64,000 bases of DNA from JALONH01 sp046329235 (GTDB lineage: Bacteria > Bacteroidota > Bacteroidia > Cytophagales > Cytophagaceae): contig JAXLVA010000001.1 in NCBI GenBank assembly GCA_046329235.1, positions 62,001 through 126,000 on the forward strand, in the 5' to 3' direction. The notes under the pieces were generated by a model. It ran no database searches, was not told where the DNA came from, and saw nothing but the letters and a program-made list of their open reading frames with translations. A program made the translations under genes and the position numbers. This document shows positions 44,601 to 54,066 of the stretch, in pieces (within the stretch, counting starts at the first letter, position 1; each line of letters opens with the position of its first letter).

Positions 44601-44630
44601 AAAACCCGGACGCCATGCCGGGTTTTTCTT
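44601..44630. terminator. Terminator between dnaA and the HtrA gene
   Basis: AAAACCCGG (44601-44609) and CCGGGTTTT (44618-44626) make a 9-bp stem with an 8-base loop and a T run. The flanking A residues would also allow use from the convergent minus-strand gene. Confidence 0.8.
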
Positions 44631-44668
44631 TTATACGGAAATTGATAGATTCTTAATTGTAGTGATTT

Positions 44669-46087
44669 TTAAAAGAAGTATTGATATATCATTTTGGAGC
44701 CATTGGACTGTACGCCTTCAATAATTACGCGCCCTTTTATTTTGGTTAAGATATCTTCTACCTCTTTGGCTGATTGTATAGGTACTTGATTAATACGAGT
44801 AATAATAAACCCTTCTTGTAATCCTAATCGATTGATTAGTCCCGCACGTACATGAACGATTTTTACTCCATTTTCTATATTTAATTTTTCTTTTTCAACT
44901 TTAGGTACCACCTCAAAATCTGCGTTTAATATATTAGATGTGTAAATTTCTTTTTTTATAATACTTGTAGTTCCTTCTTGATTAGTTAATAGTAGAGTAG
45001 TTTCTTGAATAACTCCATTTCGTTTGAAAACTACCTTCAGCTTATCACCCGGTTTATGATAGGCGATATATTCGTCAAAGTCCCCTTTACTACTTATTTT
45101 TTTATCGTTTAATTGAATGATTACATCATTCAATTGTAAGCCTGATTTTTGTGCTGCTCCATCCGGTAATAATTGAGCGATGAAAACACCATTTACATCA
45201 CCAGCTTTTAATTCTTTTACTTTGTTGGTATTAAGTTCAACTACATCAGCACCAAAGAATGCTTTTTGAACAGCACCATATTGAATAATATCCTGTACAA
45301 TTTTAATAACAATGTCAGATGGTACAGCGAAGCCGTAACCGGTGTAACTTCCTGTGCGAGACAATATCGCTGTATTGATTCCAATAAGTTCTCCTTTACT
45401 ATTAACTAAAGCTCCACCTGAGTTTCCGGGGTTAATAGCGGCATCTGTTTGGATGAATGATTCAATAGGAAATTGAGAGTTAACCACATTGATATTACGT
45501 CCCTTTGCGCTCACAATACCTGCCGTTACTGTCGAAGTAAGATTAAATGGATTACCTACAGCAAGCACCCATTCTCCGATTTGCACACTGGTGGAGGAAG
45601 AAGTTTTAATTGCAGGAAGGTTTTTGGCTTCAATTTTTAATACAGCTAAATCGGCAGAAGGATCAGAGCCTACTAATGTTGCTTCATAAGTATTTCGTTG
45701 GTGTATCACTTCAATTTTAGTGGCACGTTGAATGACATGATGGTTGGTAATAATGTAACCATCACTACTAAAAATAACACCTGATCCGGATGATATTACT
45801 TGTTCAGCGTTTCCATTAAAGTACCAGTCAAACCAATTGTTACGTTGAGTGGAGCCTATGGTGGAAATAAAAACTACCGAAGGAGTAGATACGGATGAAG
45901 CGAAGGTGAAGTCTGTAGAACTAGTGACATGAGAAGAAGTATTGTTGTTATAGTGATTTGTTTGAATAGCAGGAATTGTATTCACTTGGTAAACTTCAGG
46001 TGAAGAATAGAAATAGTGTAAATAAATGGCAGTGCCAAATATTCCGGCTAAAACACTAAGGATAAGTTGTGAAAAAACTTGCTTCAT
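44669..46087 (-). CDS. HtrA/DegP-family serine protease with two PDZ domains
   Basis: A 472-residue envelope protease/chaperone. An N-terminal membrane anchor or signal (about 7-26) precedes a Ser/Thr/Asn-rich linker. The trypsin-like domain has His117 (ITNHHVI), Asp146 (SADLAVLKI) and Ser223 (NPGNSGGAL), plus the expected substrate-pocket strand GYGFAVPSDIV. PDZ1 (about 280-375) contains GVFIAQLLPDGAAQKSGLQLNDVI; a second PDZ-like segment (about 400-465) reads HVRAGLINRLGLQEGFIITRINQVPI. Probably degrades misfolded proteins in the periplasm. It is monocistronic and convergent with dnaA. Confidence 0.93.
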   Translation of the reverse strand: MKQVFSQLILSVLAGIFGTAIYLHYFYSSPEVYQVNTIPAIQTNHYNNNTSSHVTSSTDFTFASSVSTPSVVFISTIGSTQRNNWFDWYFNGNAEQVISSGSGVIFSSDGYIITNHHVIQRATKIEVIHQRNTYEATLVGSDPSADLAVLKIEAKNLPAIKTSSSTSVQIGEWVLAVGNPFNLTSTVTAGIVSAKGRNINVVNSQFPIESFIQTDAAINPGNSGGALVNSKGELIGINTAILSRTGSYTGYGFAVPSDIVIKIVQDIIQYGAVQKAFFGADVVELNTNKVKELKAGDVNGVFIAQLLPDGAAQKSGLQLNDVIIQLNDKKISSKGDFDEYIAYHKPGDKLKVVFKRNGVIQETTLLLTNQEGTTSIIKKEIYTSNILNADFEVVPKVEKEKLNIENGVKIVHVRAGLINRLGLQEGFIITRINQVPIQSAKEVEDILTKIKGRVIIEGVQSNGSKMIYQYFF

Positions 46088-46093
46088 TTTTAA

Positions 46094-46101
46094 TACATTT
46101 G
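46094..46101 (+). promoter_or_regulatory. Possible -7 element of the membrane glycosyltransferase gene
   Basis: TACATTTG matches TAnnTTTG, 48 bases ahead of the ATG at 46149. The nearest upstream TTG (46068-46070) is 23 bases away, longer than the usual 19-20. Confidence 0.35.
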
Positions 46102-46148
46102 TATGAAATATACAATTTAAAATATTTTTAAAAATTTCCTAAATATTC

Positions 46149-47555
46149 ATGAAAGCACTATTCTATTATATAATTGCTGTGATTGCTCTTGCTTTTTACT
46201 TTATAGCTTTCAATACAGTAGAAAGTATTTCCGGAGATGAAGCATACAGTATTTTTAATGCACAGACTGAGTTTAAAGATATTGTTCATCTGTCTATGGC
46301 AGATCAAAATCCTCCATTGTATTTGTTTGTATTGAAAATTTGGATAAAGTGTTTTGGAATTACAGAAATGGCAGTACGGTCGATGTCTGCTTTGTTCATG
46401 TCTTCAGCGATAGTTTTATTTTTTGCTTTACTACGTAATGTGTTTAGTCAACCGGTAGCATTAATTACTATATTTTTTTTAAGTGTAAGTTATTCCATTG
46501 TATATTTTGCACAAGAAGTTCGTTGTTACGCATTGCTATTGTTGTTGTGTGTAATCTCCTTGCATGTCTTATATTCCTATTTTCAGCATCAGCGTATATA
46601 TAAACTAGTGTTGTTTAGCTTTATAAGTGTACTGATATTGTTAACTCATTATTTGTCGGTGTTTTTTTTACTCACAGTATATGTCACAGTATTGTTTACG
46701 AAAGACAAGAATACAATAGTTAAATTCATTTTAACTGGGTTGTTCATGCTTTTAATTATTTCCCCTTGGTTGATTTTTGTGTTAAATAATATGCCTAAGA
46801 AAGGGGAGTTTTGGCTTCAATCACCATCCTTTAATAATTATTATTTTGAATGGATATATATGTTTAATTCAAGGGCAGTGTTTTTGTTTTTTATACTAAC
46901 ATTGATAGGATATGGGATATATAATATATTTTTTTCATCTAAAGTGAAAATTGACTCTAGTTTTAATTGGGTGTTGTTTTTTTCTTTACTATCCTTATTG
47001 CCCTCTTTGATGGAGTTTAGTTTGGCTCAATTGTCTCCAATGTTTATCATGAGGTATTATTTGTATAGTATCCTTGGAGTTACTGCTATTATCTCTTTTA
47101 TTATATATGAAGTGTATGTTTTTAATAAATGGGCAAGTGGAATAATGGCAATTGTATTAGTAGTATTTTTGAGTATTGCGTATTCTATACATCCTAAGAA
47201 AGAAGAAAACTGGAAGTATATTATTCAAAACAGTAAAGACGTATTAGGCATATACCCTTGTTATGTGTATCCATCATATAAGACTAAAGAAGTTTATTAT
47301 TACCATAATAGAGATTATTTTAAAGCGGTAAAAACTTTTAGTGAAAAGGATGAGACTAATAAAATATATCCTTGGGTGAATGATACATTGCAGGTAGATA
47401 CAATTGCGGTAGTTTTATGTTTGGAAAAGGATGATGAAAAGTATACGAAAATTAACAATTCGATTGTGAATCAAAACTATCACGAATTGAAAAGAGTGGA
47501 AGCTCCTAATTATAGAGGGGCAATTTTGTTATATGTAAAAAATAAAAATAACTAA
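46149..47555 (+). CDS. Integral membrane glycosyltransferase, GT39/ArnT-like (PMT superfamily)
   Basis: A 468-residue polytopic protein with about 10 hydrophobic helices and a C-terminal soluble part (about 365-468). The first extracytoplasmic loop has the family's acidic motif SGDEAYSIF, followed by QNPPLYLF and AVRSMSALF, as in dolichyl- or polyprenyl-phosphate sugar transferases (GT39/GT83). Such enzymes move a sugar from a lipid carrier to protein, lipid A or a glycan outside the membrane; the acceptor is unknown. It may get its lipid-linked sugar from one of the two GT2 enzymes nearby. Confidence 0.78.
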   Translation: MKALFYYIIAVIALAFYFIAFNTVESISGDEAYSIFNAQTEFKDIVHLSMADQNPPLYLFVLKIWIKCFGITEMAVRSMSALFMSSAIVLFFALLRNVFSQPVALITIFFLSVSYSIVYFAQEVRCYALLLLLCVISLHVLYSYFQHQRIYKLVLFSFISVLILLTHYLSVFFLLTVYVTVLFTKDKNTIVKFILTGLFMLLIISPWLIFVLNNMPKKGEFWLQSPSFNNYYFEWIYMFNSRAVFLFFILTLIGYGIYNIFFSSKVKIDSSFNWVLFFSLLSLLPSLMEFSLAQLSPMFIMRYYLYSILGVTAIISFIIYEVYVFNKWASGIMAIVLVVFLSIAYSIHPKKEENWKYIIQNSKDVLGIYPCYVYPSYKTKEVYYYHNRDYFKAVKTFSEKDETNKIYPWVNDTLQVDTIAVVLCLEKDDEKYTKINNSIVNQNYHELKRVEAPNYRGAILLYVKNKNN

Positions 47556-47567
47556 AAAGTAAGATGA

Positions 47568-48281
47568 TTATTTAAAGAGATTGTATTTGAGGATACAGTA
47601 TAATGCTCTGAAGGCATCTTTTAACCCTATTTTTTTACCTTCTTCGTAAGTTCGTCCATAATAGGAAATGCCAACTTCGTAAATTCGGATGTTAGGTATT
47701 TGGGATATTTTTGCAGTTACTTCAGGCTCAAATCCAAATCGTTTTTCTTTTAGTTGAATTGATTGTATAATTTCTCGCTTGAAAACCTTATAGCACGTTT
47801 CCATATCTGTAAGGTTTAAATTGGTAAACATATTGGATATAAATGTTAAAATTTTATTTCCAATGGAGTGCCAAAAAAATAGAATTCGATGAGGATTTCC
47901 TCCCATAAACCTGGATCCGTATACAACATCAGCAAACCCTTCTTCGATAGGTTTAATAAGTATAGAATATTCTCTTGGATCGTACTCTAAATCGGCATCT
48001 TGGATAATTATTAAATTCCCTGTTGCTATTTTAATTCCGGTATGCAAAGCAGCGCCTTTCCCTTGATTGAAAGGATGGTTATATAATCTAATATTTAAAT
48101 TGGGGTTTTGTTGAATATAATTTTCAACTACCTCTTTTGTTTTATCTTTCGAGGCATCATTTACTACTATTATTTCCTTTTCGTACCCCCATTCAATTTT
48201 TACTTTAGAAACACTATTTAATATGTTTATTATCGTATTTTCCTCGTTAAAAGCTGGTATAATAATGGACAATAGTTTCAT
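47568..48281 (-). CDS. GT2 glycosyltransferase, polyprenyl-phosphate sugar synthase type
   Basis: A 237-residue cytoplasmic GT-A enzyme. It begins LLSIIIPAFNEENTI, has the sugar-nucleotide segment IIVVNDASKDKT, the DXD motif QDADLEYDPREY, and the catalytic end region GSRFMGG...TDMETCYKVFKREI...FGFEPEVTAKI. These features match DPM1/GtrB-like polyprenyl-phosphate glucose or mannose synthases, here without C-terminal membrane helices. It lies convergent with the GT39-like gene, whose lipid-linked donor it might make. Confidence 0.85.
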   Translation of the reverse strand: MKLLSIIIPAFNEENTIINILNSVSKVKIEWGYEKEIIVVNDASKDKTKEVVENYIQQNPNLNIRLYNHPFNQGKGAALHTGIKIATGNLIIIQDADLEYDPREYSILIKPIEEGFADVVYGSRFMGGNPHRILFFWHSIGNKILTFISNMFTNLNLTDMETCYKVFKREIIQSIQLKEKRFGFEPEVTAKISQIPNIRIYEVGISYYGRTYEEGKKIGLKDAFRALYCILKYNLFK

Positions 48282-48398
48282 CTATGAGTTTAATTAGGTG
48301 TTAAATAGTTTTCTAAAATTAGAAATATAATGGAATAATTAATAGGGGAATTTTCATCATTATATTTCCATTAATTTAACTAATTTGCAGCGACTTTT

Positions 48399-49121
48399 AT
48401 GGCCATTTCAATTGATATAGTACTTCCTTGTTATAACCCAGGTGCAGCGTGGAGTCAAAATATTGTAGATTCTTTTCAAGAGTTAGTTAATATTCATCCT
48501 GATGTAAAATTTGGACTTATTATAGTGAATGATGGTTCTAATAAGAAAATTCAAGAGGATGACTTGCAAAAAATTAGAAACACAGTTGAATGTTTTAACT
48601 GGATTGGTTATATAGAGAATAAAGGTAAGGGGTTTGCCCTCAGGAAAGGTGTTCAGCTAAGTGAGGCTACTTATATTCTTTATACAGACATAGATTTTCC
48701 TTATGAAATTCAATCGGTCAGCTCTATTATTAACACCTTACTAAAGGACGATGTAGATATTATTGCTGGTAGTAGAGGTGAAGCATATTACGAAAAAGTG
48801 CCATTTGTTCGTATTATGATTTCTAAAGTATTAAGGTTTTTTAATAGAACATTTTTAAACATGAAAATTTATGACACACAATGTGGTTTAAAAGCGTTTA
48901 ATCAAAAAGGGAAGAATATATTTTTAGAAACGACAATCAATCGTTATTTGTTTGATTTAGAATTTGTGTACTTGGCTTCTAATGCAGAGGATATAAAAAT
49001 AATACCGGTCAATGTGCAATTAAAACCAGGTGTTGTTTTTTCTAAAATGAATTTTAAAGTGTTGCGTTCTGAATTAATGTCATTTATCGGAATCGTTCGA
49101 AAACATTATTCCAGAGGATAA
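48399..49121 (+). CDS. GT2-family glycosyltransferase
   Basis: A 240-residue GT-A enzyme: ISIDIVLPCYNPGAAW at the start, LIIVNDGSNKK, GKGFALRKGVQLSEATYILYTDIDFPY (DXD as TDIDF), IAGSRGEAYYEKVPF and YDTQCGLKAFNQKGKNIF. It is related to the dolichyl-phosphate mannose synthase-like group and to the neighbour at 47568, but has YDTQCG where that one has TDMETC. A TAATTTG sequence, one base shorter than the consensus -7 element, lies about 15 bases ahead of the start. The 3' end overlaps the convergent membrane protein gene by 16 bp. Confidence 0.82.
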   Translation: MAISIDIVLPCYNPGAAWSQNIVDSFQELVNIHPDVKFGLIIVNDGSNKKIQEDDLQKIRNTVECFNWIGYIENKGKGFALRKGVQLSEATYILYTDIDFPYEIQSVSSIINTLLKDDVDIIAGSRGEAYYEKVPFVRIMISKVLRFFNRTFLNMKIYDTQCGLKAFNQKGKNIFLETTINRYLFDLEFVYLASNAEDIKIIPVNVQLKPGVVFSKMNFKVLRSELMSFIGIVRKHYSRG

Positions 49122-51310
49122 TTAGAAATATTAGGAAAGGGAGTTTGGCTAATAGTAGGCTCATTGAGTAGTTCAATGAATACTTCATCTATGAGGGCCT
49201 TTTTATTATTTAAATGAATTGTGACGTTAGTGTCCACATTTTTAATTTGGAAAGAGATTCTAGCCCATCCTTTATAAAAATCAACCGCATTGCTTGTGTA
49301 AAAATAAAGAGGACTTTGATTGCTTTGAATGCAAGTGAATTCATTATTGTCAGAGGTACTGTAATCTAATCTTGTCCAAAAACTTAGCGCTACATTTTGT
49401 CCAATTAATTTAGCAGGGATCTTTAGAGTTAAATCAGGAGATTCTTTAGTAAGTTCCATAGACCCGGCACCCATAAATGTTGTTGATTGCGGATTGTTAT
49501 CAAATGAAGTTCGGTGATAAATATTGTTGGAGCCACAACTTGTAATCATCGAATCTAAATAGGTTTTTTGTGAGGTAATCCATAAAGATTTTGTTGTCCT
49601 TCCAATAATAAAAGAATCCTGAATTGATGTTATTGGTGTGATGGATTTTAATAAATTAATTTCATTAAAATGACATTTTTTCGAATTGACAATTACTAAT
49701 ATAGAATCGTTGGGTAAAGCATCAAAAATTCCCTTCTTAATAAGAGGGTGACTAGCTAGTTGTAGTATGTTATGCCCATATAAAGCGGAGCTTCTTGATA
49801 AATCGCCTGAAATCGATGGTATAGAATATTTGTAGGCATAAAACATGGTCATCATTTTTACCTCACCATAAGTATCTTTATCAACTTTTTCAGTACCGGC
49901 AATGTATATCGGCAAACTTACAATAGCGCAATAGTTTTTAGGATTAATAGGCAGTTGAGGGAAAAAGGTGCTGTTTTTTTGTAATAAATTATTGATAGGA
50001 TTGGGTTTAAATGACTGGTAGTATTCATGAAATTCAAAGCTGTATAAAAGGGTTATTGTTCCTATAAACAGTACAATTTTCAAAGTGTTTCCAGACCATT
50101 TCTTTACTACCAGATATATATAATAACATAGAGCCGTCATGTATATATAATAAAATACCCAAGCAAATCGACCTAAAGAGCGGAACTGTCTTAGCGGTGG
50201 AATCCAATCTAAAATAAACTCCATCTCAAGTCTAAAGGGGTAGGCCATGGCAAAAAGTAAAACTAGAATACTTGCATAAAAAGATATTGCCATATGCCTA
50301 TCATAGAAAGGCAGTTTTAATTTTTTCCAGTTTTTTGTTTTTATAATACTAAATAATTTTTTGTACAACACAATCAGAAATACTAGCCCCGCAATTCCCA
50401 CGTAGGAACTACTCTCAATCGATTGGTACTTTAAGTCTAAAAAGAGTCGTGCTATATTATTGTCTAAAAGTGGTGAAATTAGATTGTGAATATACCCGTG
50501 ATTAGGTAGGAATAAACCTTCAAATACCGCTCTGTAGCTAAATATGCCGTAGGGGCTACTTGGTCTGTCTGTAATAGGGTCTGTTATTTTAATTAAAGCT
50601 TGGACAGATATTAAAGCTATAACAATAGCGCTTATTGCTGTTATATATTGATTTTTATATTGAGATAAATATTTTTTATTAAATAAGAAGTGACAAAAAA
50701 TATACGATAGATAAAATGATATTGATATCAATAAATAATAGGGGTGTAGAAATGCTATGATAAAGTTAGTAGTAAAATGAATCACAAACCCTTTTATACC
50801 GTTAAGATGTTCAATGTTTAATAATATGTACCATATGATAGGAATTACACATACGTAAGAAAGTGCATAATGCCCATTTACTCTAATCATTTGAGGGCTG
50901 AATAGAATTATTAGGAGAGAAAAAACTGCGGCATAAAATGATTTGAGATTGAATTTTTTGAAAATAGAATATTGAAATTGTATTCCTATGATTATACTAA
51001 TAAATATGAGGCTATTAAAAATGCCTATAGTGTAATCAGATATGTTATAATTTGTGATATGTTGAACTTTGTTTAATATAAAAGAAATAATAGGTTGATT
51101 ATCGGTGTATACAATGTGAGTTCCGTAAGGATATTGGAGGCCTGAAAAATGAAAGTTATTATCATTGTTTATATAGTAGGATGCAGTAAAATAATTTTTC
51201 AATCCATCTGAATAGCCATATAAAATATAGTCATTTGGATGGATGACAATTGAACCAAACAAAATGAGTAGTATTATAATACTGGTAATTAATAAGAATA
51301 TTCTAGCCAT
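49106..51310 (-). CDS. Large polytopic membrane protein with soluble C-terminal domain, unknown function
   Basis: A 734-residue protein. The first 430 residues contain about 11 hydrophobic helices, with the first extracytoplasmic loop holding DYILYGYSDGLKNYFTASYYI and YPYGTHIVYTDNQP. The remaining 300 residues are soluble, first with an alpha/beta look (FPQLPINPKNYCAIVSLPIYI) and then beta-rich (SPDLTLKIPAKLIGQNVALSFWTRLDY). The layout recalls GT-C-fold glycosyltransferases or YfhO-like proteins, with a C-terminal carbohydrate-binding-like domain, but I cannot name a family. Its context among three glycosyltransferases suggests glycan or lipid-sugar transfer at the envelope. Very T-rich coding sequence. 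Confidence 0.6.
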   Translation of the reverse strand: MARIFLLITSIIILLILFGSIVIHPNDYILYGYSDGLKNYFTASYYINNDNNFHFSGLQYPYGTHIVYTDNQPIISFILNKVQHITNYNISDYTIGIFNSLIFISIIIGIQFQYSIFKKFNLKSFYAAVFSLLIILFSPQMIRVNGHYALSYVCVIPIIWYILLNIEHLNGIKGFVIHFTTNFIIAFLHPYYLLISISFYLSYIFCHFLFNKKYLSQYKNQYITAISAIVIALISVQALIKITDPITDRPSSPYGIFSYRAVFEGLFLPNHGYIHNLISPLLDNNIARLFLDLKYQSIESSSYVGIAGLVFLIVLYKKLFSIIKTKNWKKLKLPFYDRHMAISFYASILVLLFAMAYPFRLEMEFILDWIPPLRQFRSLGRFAWVFYYIYMTALCYYIYLVVKKWSGNTLKIVLFIGTITLLYSFEFHEYYQSFKPNPINNLLQKNSTFFPQLPINPKNYCAIVSLPIYIAGTEKVDKDTYGEVKMMTMFYAYKYSIPSISGDLSRSSALYGHNILQLASHPLIKKGIFDALPNDSILVIVNSKKCHFNEINLLKSITPITSIQDSFIIGRTTKSLWITSQKTYLDSMITSCGSNNIYHRTSFDNNPQSTTFMGAGSMELTKESPDLTLKIPAKLIGQNVALSFWTRLDYSTSDNNEFTCIQSNQSPLYFYTSNAVDFYKGWARISFQIKNVDTNVTIHLNNKKALIDEVFIELLNEPTISQTPFPNISNYPLE

Positions 51311-51374
51311 AGATCTTTTCTGAACTTTAAATATACTATATTCAAGAATATATTTAAGTAGCTAAAGGATAGAA

Positions 51375-52871
51375 ATGGGTGTTAAATCTTTCTTAAGTAA
51401 GTATTTGTCCAAGTGGGTGGTTACAAGGCAAAATAATTGGACGGTTAATGCTGATAAGTCACAAGAATGGTGGTTTCGAAATCAATTAAAGAAAAGTAAT
51501 AAGACACTTTTTTTTAAAGATCATCATCTAAATGTCACAGATAGTATCAAAGACTTTCAAAAGAAAGTTCCAATCCGTGACTATGAAGATTTTATTCCAT
51601 ATATAGATAAAGTAAAAAAAGGGGAAGCTAATATTTTATGGCCCGGCAAGCCTTTATATTTAGCTAAAACATCCGGAACTACATCCGGAGTTAAATATAT
51701 TCCAATTAGTAAAGATTCCATTCCATTCCATATTCAATCGGCTCGAGATGCTTTATTGAATTATATTTATCAAACCGGTAATGCTTCTTTTTTGAATCAT
51801 CACTTAATGTTTTTATCCGGAAGTCCGGAGTTGACTGAAATGTCTGGTATTAAAGTAGGTAGGCTATCAGGTATCGTTAATCATCATGTACCGGGTTATT
51901 TAAAAAGAAATCAGAAACCGTCTTACACCACCAACTGTATAGAAGATTGGGAAGAAAAGTTAGAGGCAGTTATAGAAGAAACATTGCCGGTGGATATGAG
52001 CCTTATTAGTGGTATTCCGCCTTGGGTACAAATGTATTTTGATAGAATTGTAGAGAAAACCGGTAGGCCTATAAAGGATGTTTTTCCTGAATTTTCATTA
52101 ATGGTTTATGGAGGTGTAAATATGGCACCTTATCGTAAGAAATTATGGGAAACAATAGGTAAGGAAATAGATAGTATTGAAACGTATCCTGCATCGGAGG
52201 GCTTTATCGCTTATCAAGATTTACATCCTTCCAAAGGATTGTTATTATTATTAAATCATGGAATTTTTTATGAGTTTGTACCTGTCGAGGAATATGGTTC
52301 AGAGAGTCCTACACGTCTGACTATTCAAGATGTTGAGTTGGATAAAAACTATGCTCTAATCATGACTACCAATGCAGGTTTATGGGCTTATTCAATAGGT
52401 GACACTATCAAATTTGTTTCAAAGAAACCATATCGAATCGTTGTAACAGGTCGTGTTAAACACTTTATTTCCGCTTTTGGGGAACACGTAATCGCAGAGG
52501 AAGTAGATAAAGCTATGATTCAAACTCTAGAGAAATTTCAAGGCGTAACGATAAAGGAGTTTACCGTTGCTCCTCAAGTTTCTCCTGCAACGGGCTTACC
52601 CCACCATGAATGGTATATTGAATTTGATACACCTCCGAATAATATAGACGATTTTGCGAGCGTTTTGGATAAGCAATTAGTTCAACTCAATATTTACTAT
52701 AAAGATTTAATTGAAGGGAATATCTTGTCCACATTACGAGTGATTTCGGTGCGAACCAATGGGTTTCAGGACTATATGCGCTCAATAGGTAAGTTAGGTG
52801 GTCAAAATAAAGTCCCTAGATTGTCAAATGATAGAAAAATTGCGGAAGAATTGATTAAATTTAGAGATTAA
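51375..52871 (+). CDS. GH3 auxin-responsive-promoter family protein (acyl-adenylate-forming enzyme)
   Basis: A 498-residue protein of the GH3 family, whose plant members join amino acids to hormone carboxylates through an acyl-adenylate. The phosphate-binding motif is AKTSGTTSGVKYIPISK (about 95-111), with YPASEGFIAYQ and TTNAGLWAYSIGDTIKF as later ATP-site motifs and a C-terminal cap domain (FISAFGEHVIAEEVDKAM). Such genes are widespread in Bacteroidota but their substrates are unknown. It starts an operon: dxr follows after 10 bases, then rseP and a LysM gene. Confidence 0.88.
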   Translation: MGVKSFLSKYLSKWVVTRQNNWTVNADKSQEWWFRNQLKKSNKTLFFKDHHLNVTDSIKDFQKKVPIRDYEDFIPYIDKVKKGEANILWPGKPLYLAKTSGTTSGVKYIPISKDSIPFHIQSARDALLNYIYQTGNASFLNHHLMFLSGSPELTEMSGIKVGRLSGIVNHHVPGYLKRNQKPSYTTNCIEDWEEKLEAVIEETLPVDMSLISGIPPWVQMYFDRIVEKTGRPIKDVFPEFSLMVYGGVNMAPYRKKLWETIGKEIDSIETYPASEGFIAYQDLHPSKGLLLLLNHGIFYEFVPVEEYGSESPTRLTIQDVELDKNYALIMTTNAGLWAYSIGDTIKFVSKKPYRIVVTGRVKHFISAFGEHVIAEEVDKAMIQTLEKFQGVTIKEFTVAPQVSPATGLPHHEWYIEFDTPPNNIDDFASVLDKQLVQLNIYYKDLIEGNILSTLRVISVRTNGFQDYMRSIGKLGGQNKVPRLSNDRKIAEELIKFRD

Positions 52872-52881
52872 GTTTAATTGA

Positions 52882-54063
52882 ATGGGAACCCAATTTCCTG
52901 AAGCCAAGCATATAGCCATATTAGGTTCTACGGGCTCAATAGGTACTCAAACCTTAGATGTAGTTCGTCGATTTAAGAACCAATTAATTGTTGAAGTTCT
53001 GACTGCTGAAAACAACGCAGATTTACTAATTCAACAAGCAAAAGAGTTTTCTCCGAATGTAGTAGTCATTGGGAATGAGAACTTATACTCCAAAGTTAAA
53101 GATGCATTAAATAGCTACCCTATTAAAGTGTATACAGGTGCTACATCGTTGGCATCTGTTGTTACTATGGATAGCATTGATATTGTTCTTACAGCATTGG
53201 TAGGATATGCCGGACTGTTGCCCACCATCCAGGCCATCAAAGCAGGAAAACATATTGCGTTAGCTAATAAAGAAACCTTAGTAGTAGCAGGAGATATTGT
53301 AACGGCTTTGGCTAAACAACATAAAGTAGCCATCCTACCAGTGGACTCTGAACATTCTGCTATTTTTCAATGTTTACCCGGTGAACATATCAATCCGATA
53401 GAAAAAATAATTCTGACAGCATCTGGCGGTCCTTTTAGAGGCAAAAATAGAAAAGAGTTAGAAAGTGTAACTCGAGACCAAGCGTTGAAACATCCCAATT
53501 GGAGTATGGGGGCGAAAATCACTATTGATTCAGCTACACTCATGAATAAAGGGTTAGAGGTAATTGAAGCTAAATGGTTGTTTGGATTGCAGTCGGATCA
53601 AATTGAAGTGGTAGTGCACCCTCAATCAATTATACATTCAATGGTTCAATTTCAGGATGGCTCGATTAAGGCTCAAATGGGGTTACCGGATATGAGATTG
53701 CCTATTCAATATGCATTATCTTATCCGGAAAGGTGGGCAGTGGATTACCCAAGATTTGACTTCACTCGTTTCCCTAATTTAACATTTGAAACACCGGATA
53801 CAACGACGTTTAGAAATTTAGCCTTGGCGTACCAAGCCATGGATAAGGGTGGAAACATACCATGTGTGTTAAACGCTGCGAATGAAGTGGCTGTAGCAAA
53901 GTTTTTAAAAGAAGAGATTTCATTCCTTGAAATTTCGGATTTGATAGAACAAACGATGACTCAAGTTTCATTTATTGCTAAGCCGGTGTTGGAAGAATAT
54001 ATTGAGACTGATCGTATGGCTAGAGAAGTAGCTAATAATTATAAAAAATTAATTACAAAGTAA
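52882..54063 (+). CDS. dxr: 1-deoxy-D-xylulose 5-phosphate reductoisomerase
   Basis: Dxr makes MEP from DXP with NADPH, the committed step of non-mevalonate isoprenoid synthesis and the fosmidomycin target. The 393 residues have the NADPH motif GSTGSIGTQTLDV (15-27), ALVGYAGLLPTIQAIKAGKHIALANKETLVVAG, the metal-binding PVDSEHSAIFQ, the flexible loop HPNWSMGAKITIDSATLMNKGLEVIEA, and HPQSIIHSMVQ. It is co-transcribed with rseP (3 bases) and the GH3 gene. The pathway partner ispD is at 8163. Confidence 0.97.
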   Translation: MGTQFPEAKHIAILGSTGSIGTQTLDVVRRFKNQLIVEVLTAENNADLLIQQAKEFSPNVVVIGNENLYSKVKDALNSYPIKVYTGATSLASVVTMDSIDIVLTALVGYAGLLPTIQAIKAGKHIALANKETLVVAGDIVTALAKQHKVAILPVDSEHSAIFQCLPGEHINPIEKIILTASGGPFRGKNRKELESVTRDQALKHPNWSMGAKITIDSATLMNKGLEVIEAKWLFGLQSDQIEVVVHPQSIIHSMVQFQDGSIKAQMGLPDMRLPIQYALSYPERWAVDYPRFDFTRFPNLTFETPDTTTFRNLALAYQAMDKGGNIPCVLNAANEVAVAKFLKEEISFLEISDLIEQTMTQVSFIAKPVLEEYIETDRMAREVANNYKKLITK

Positions 54064-54066
54064 TAG

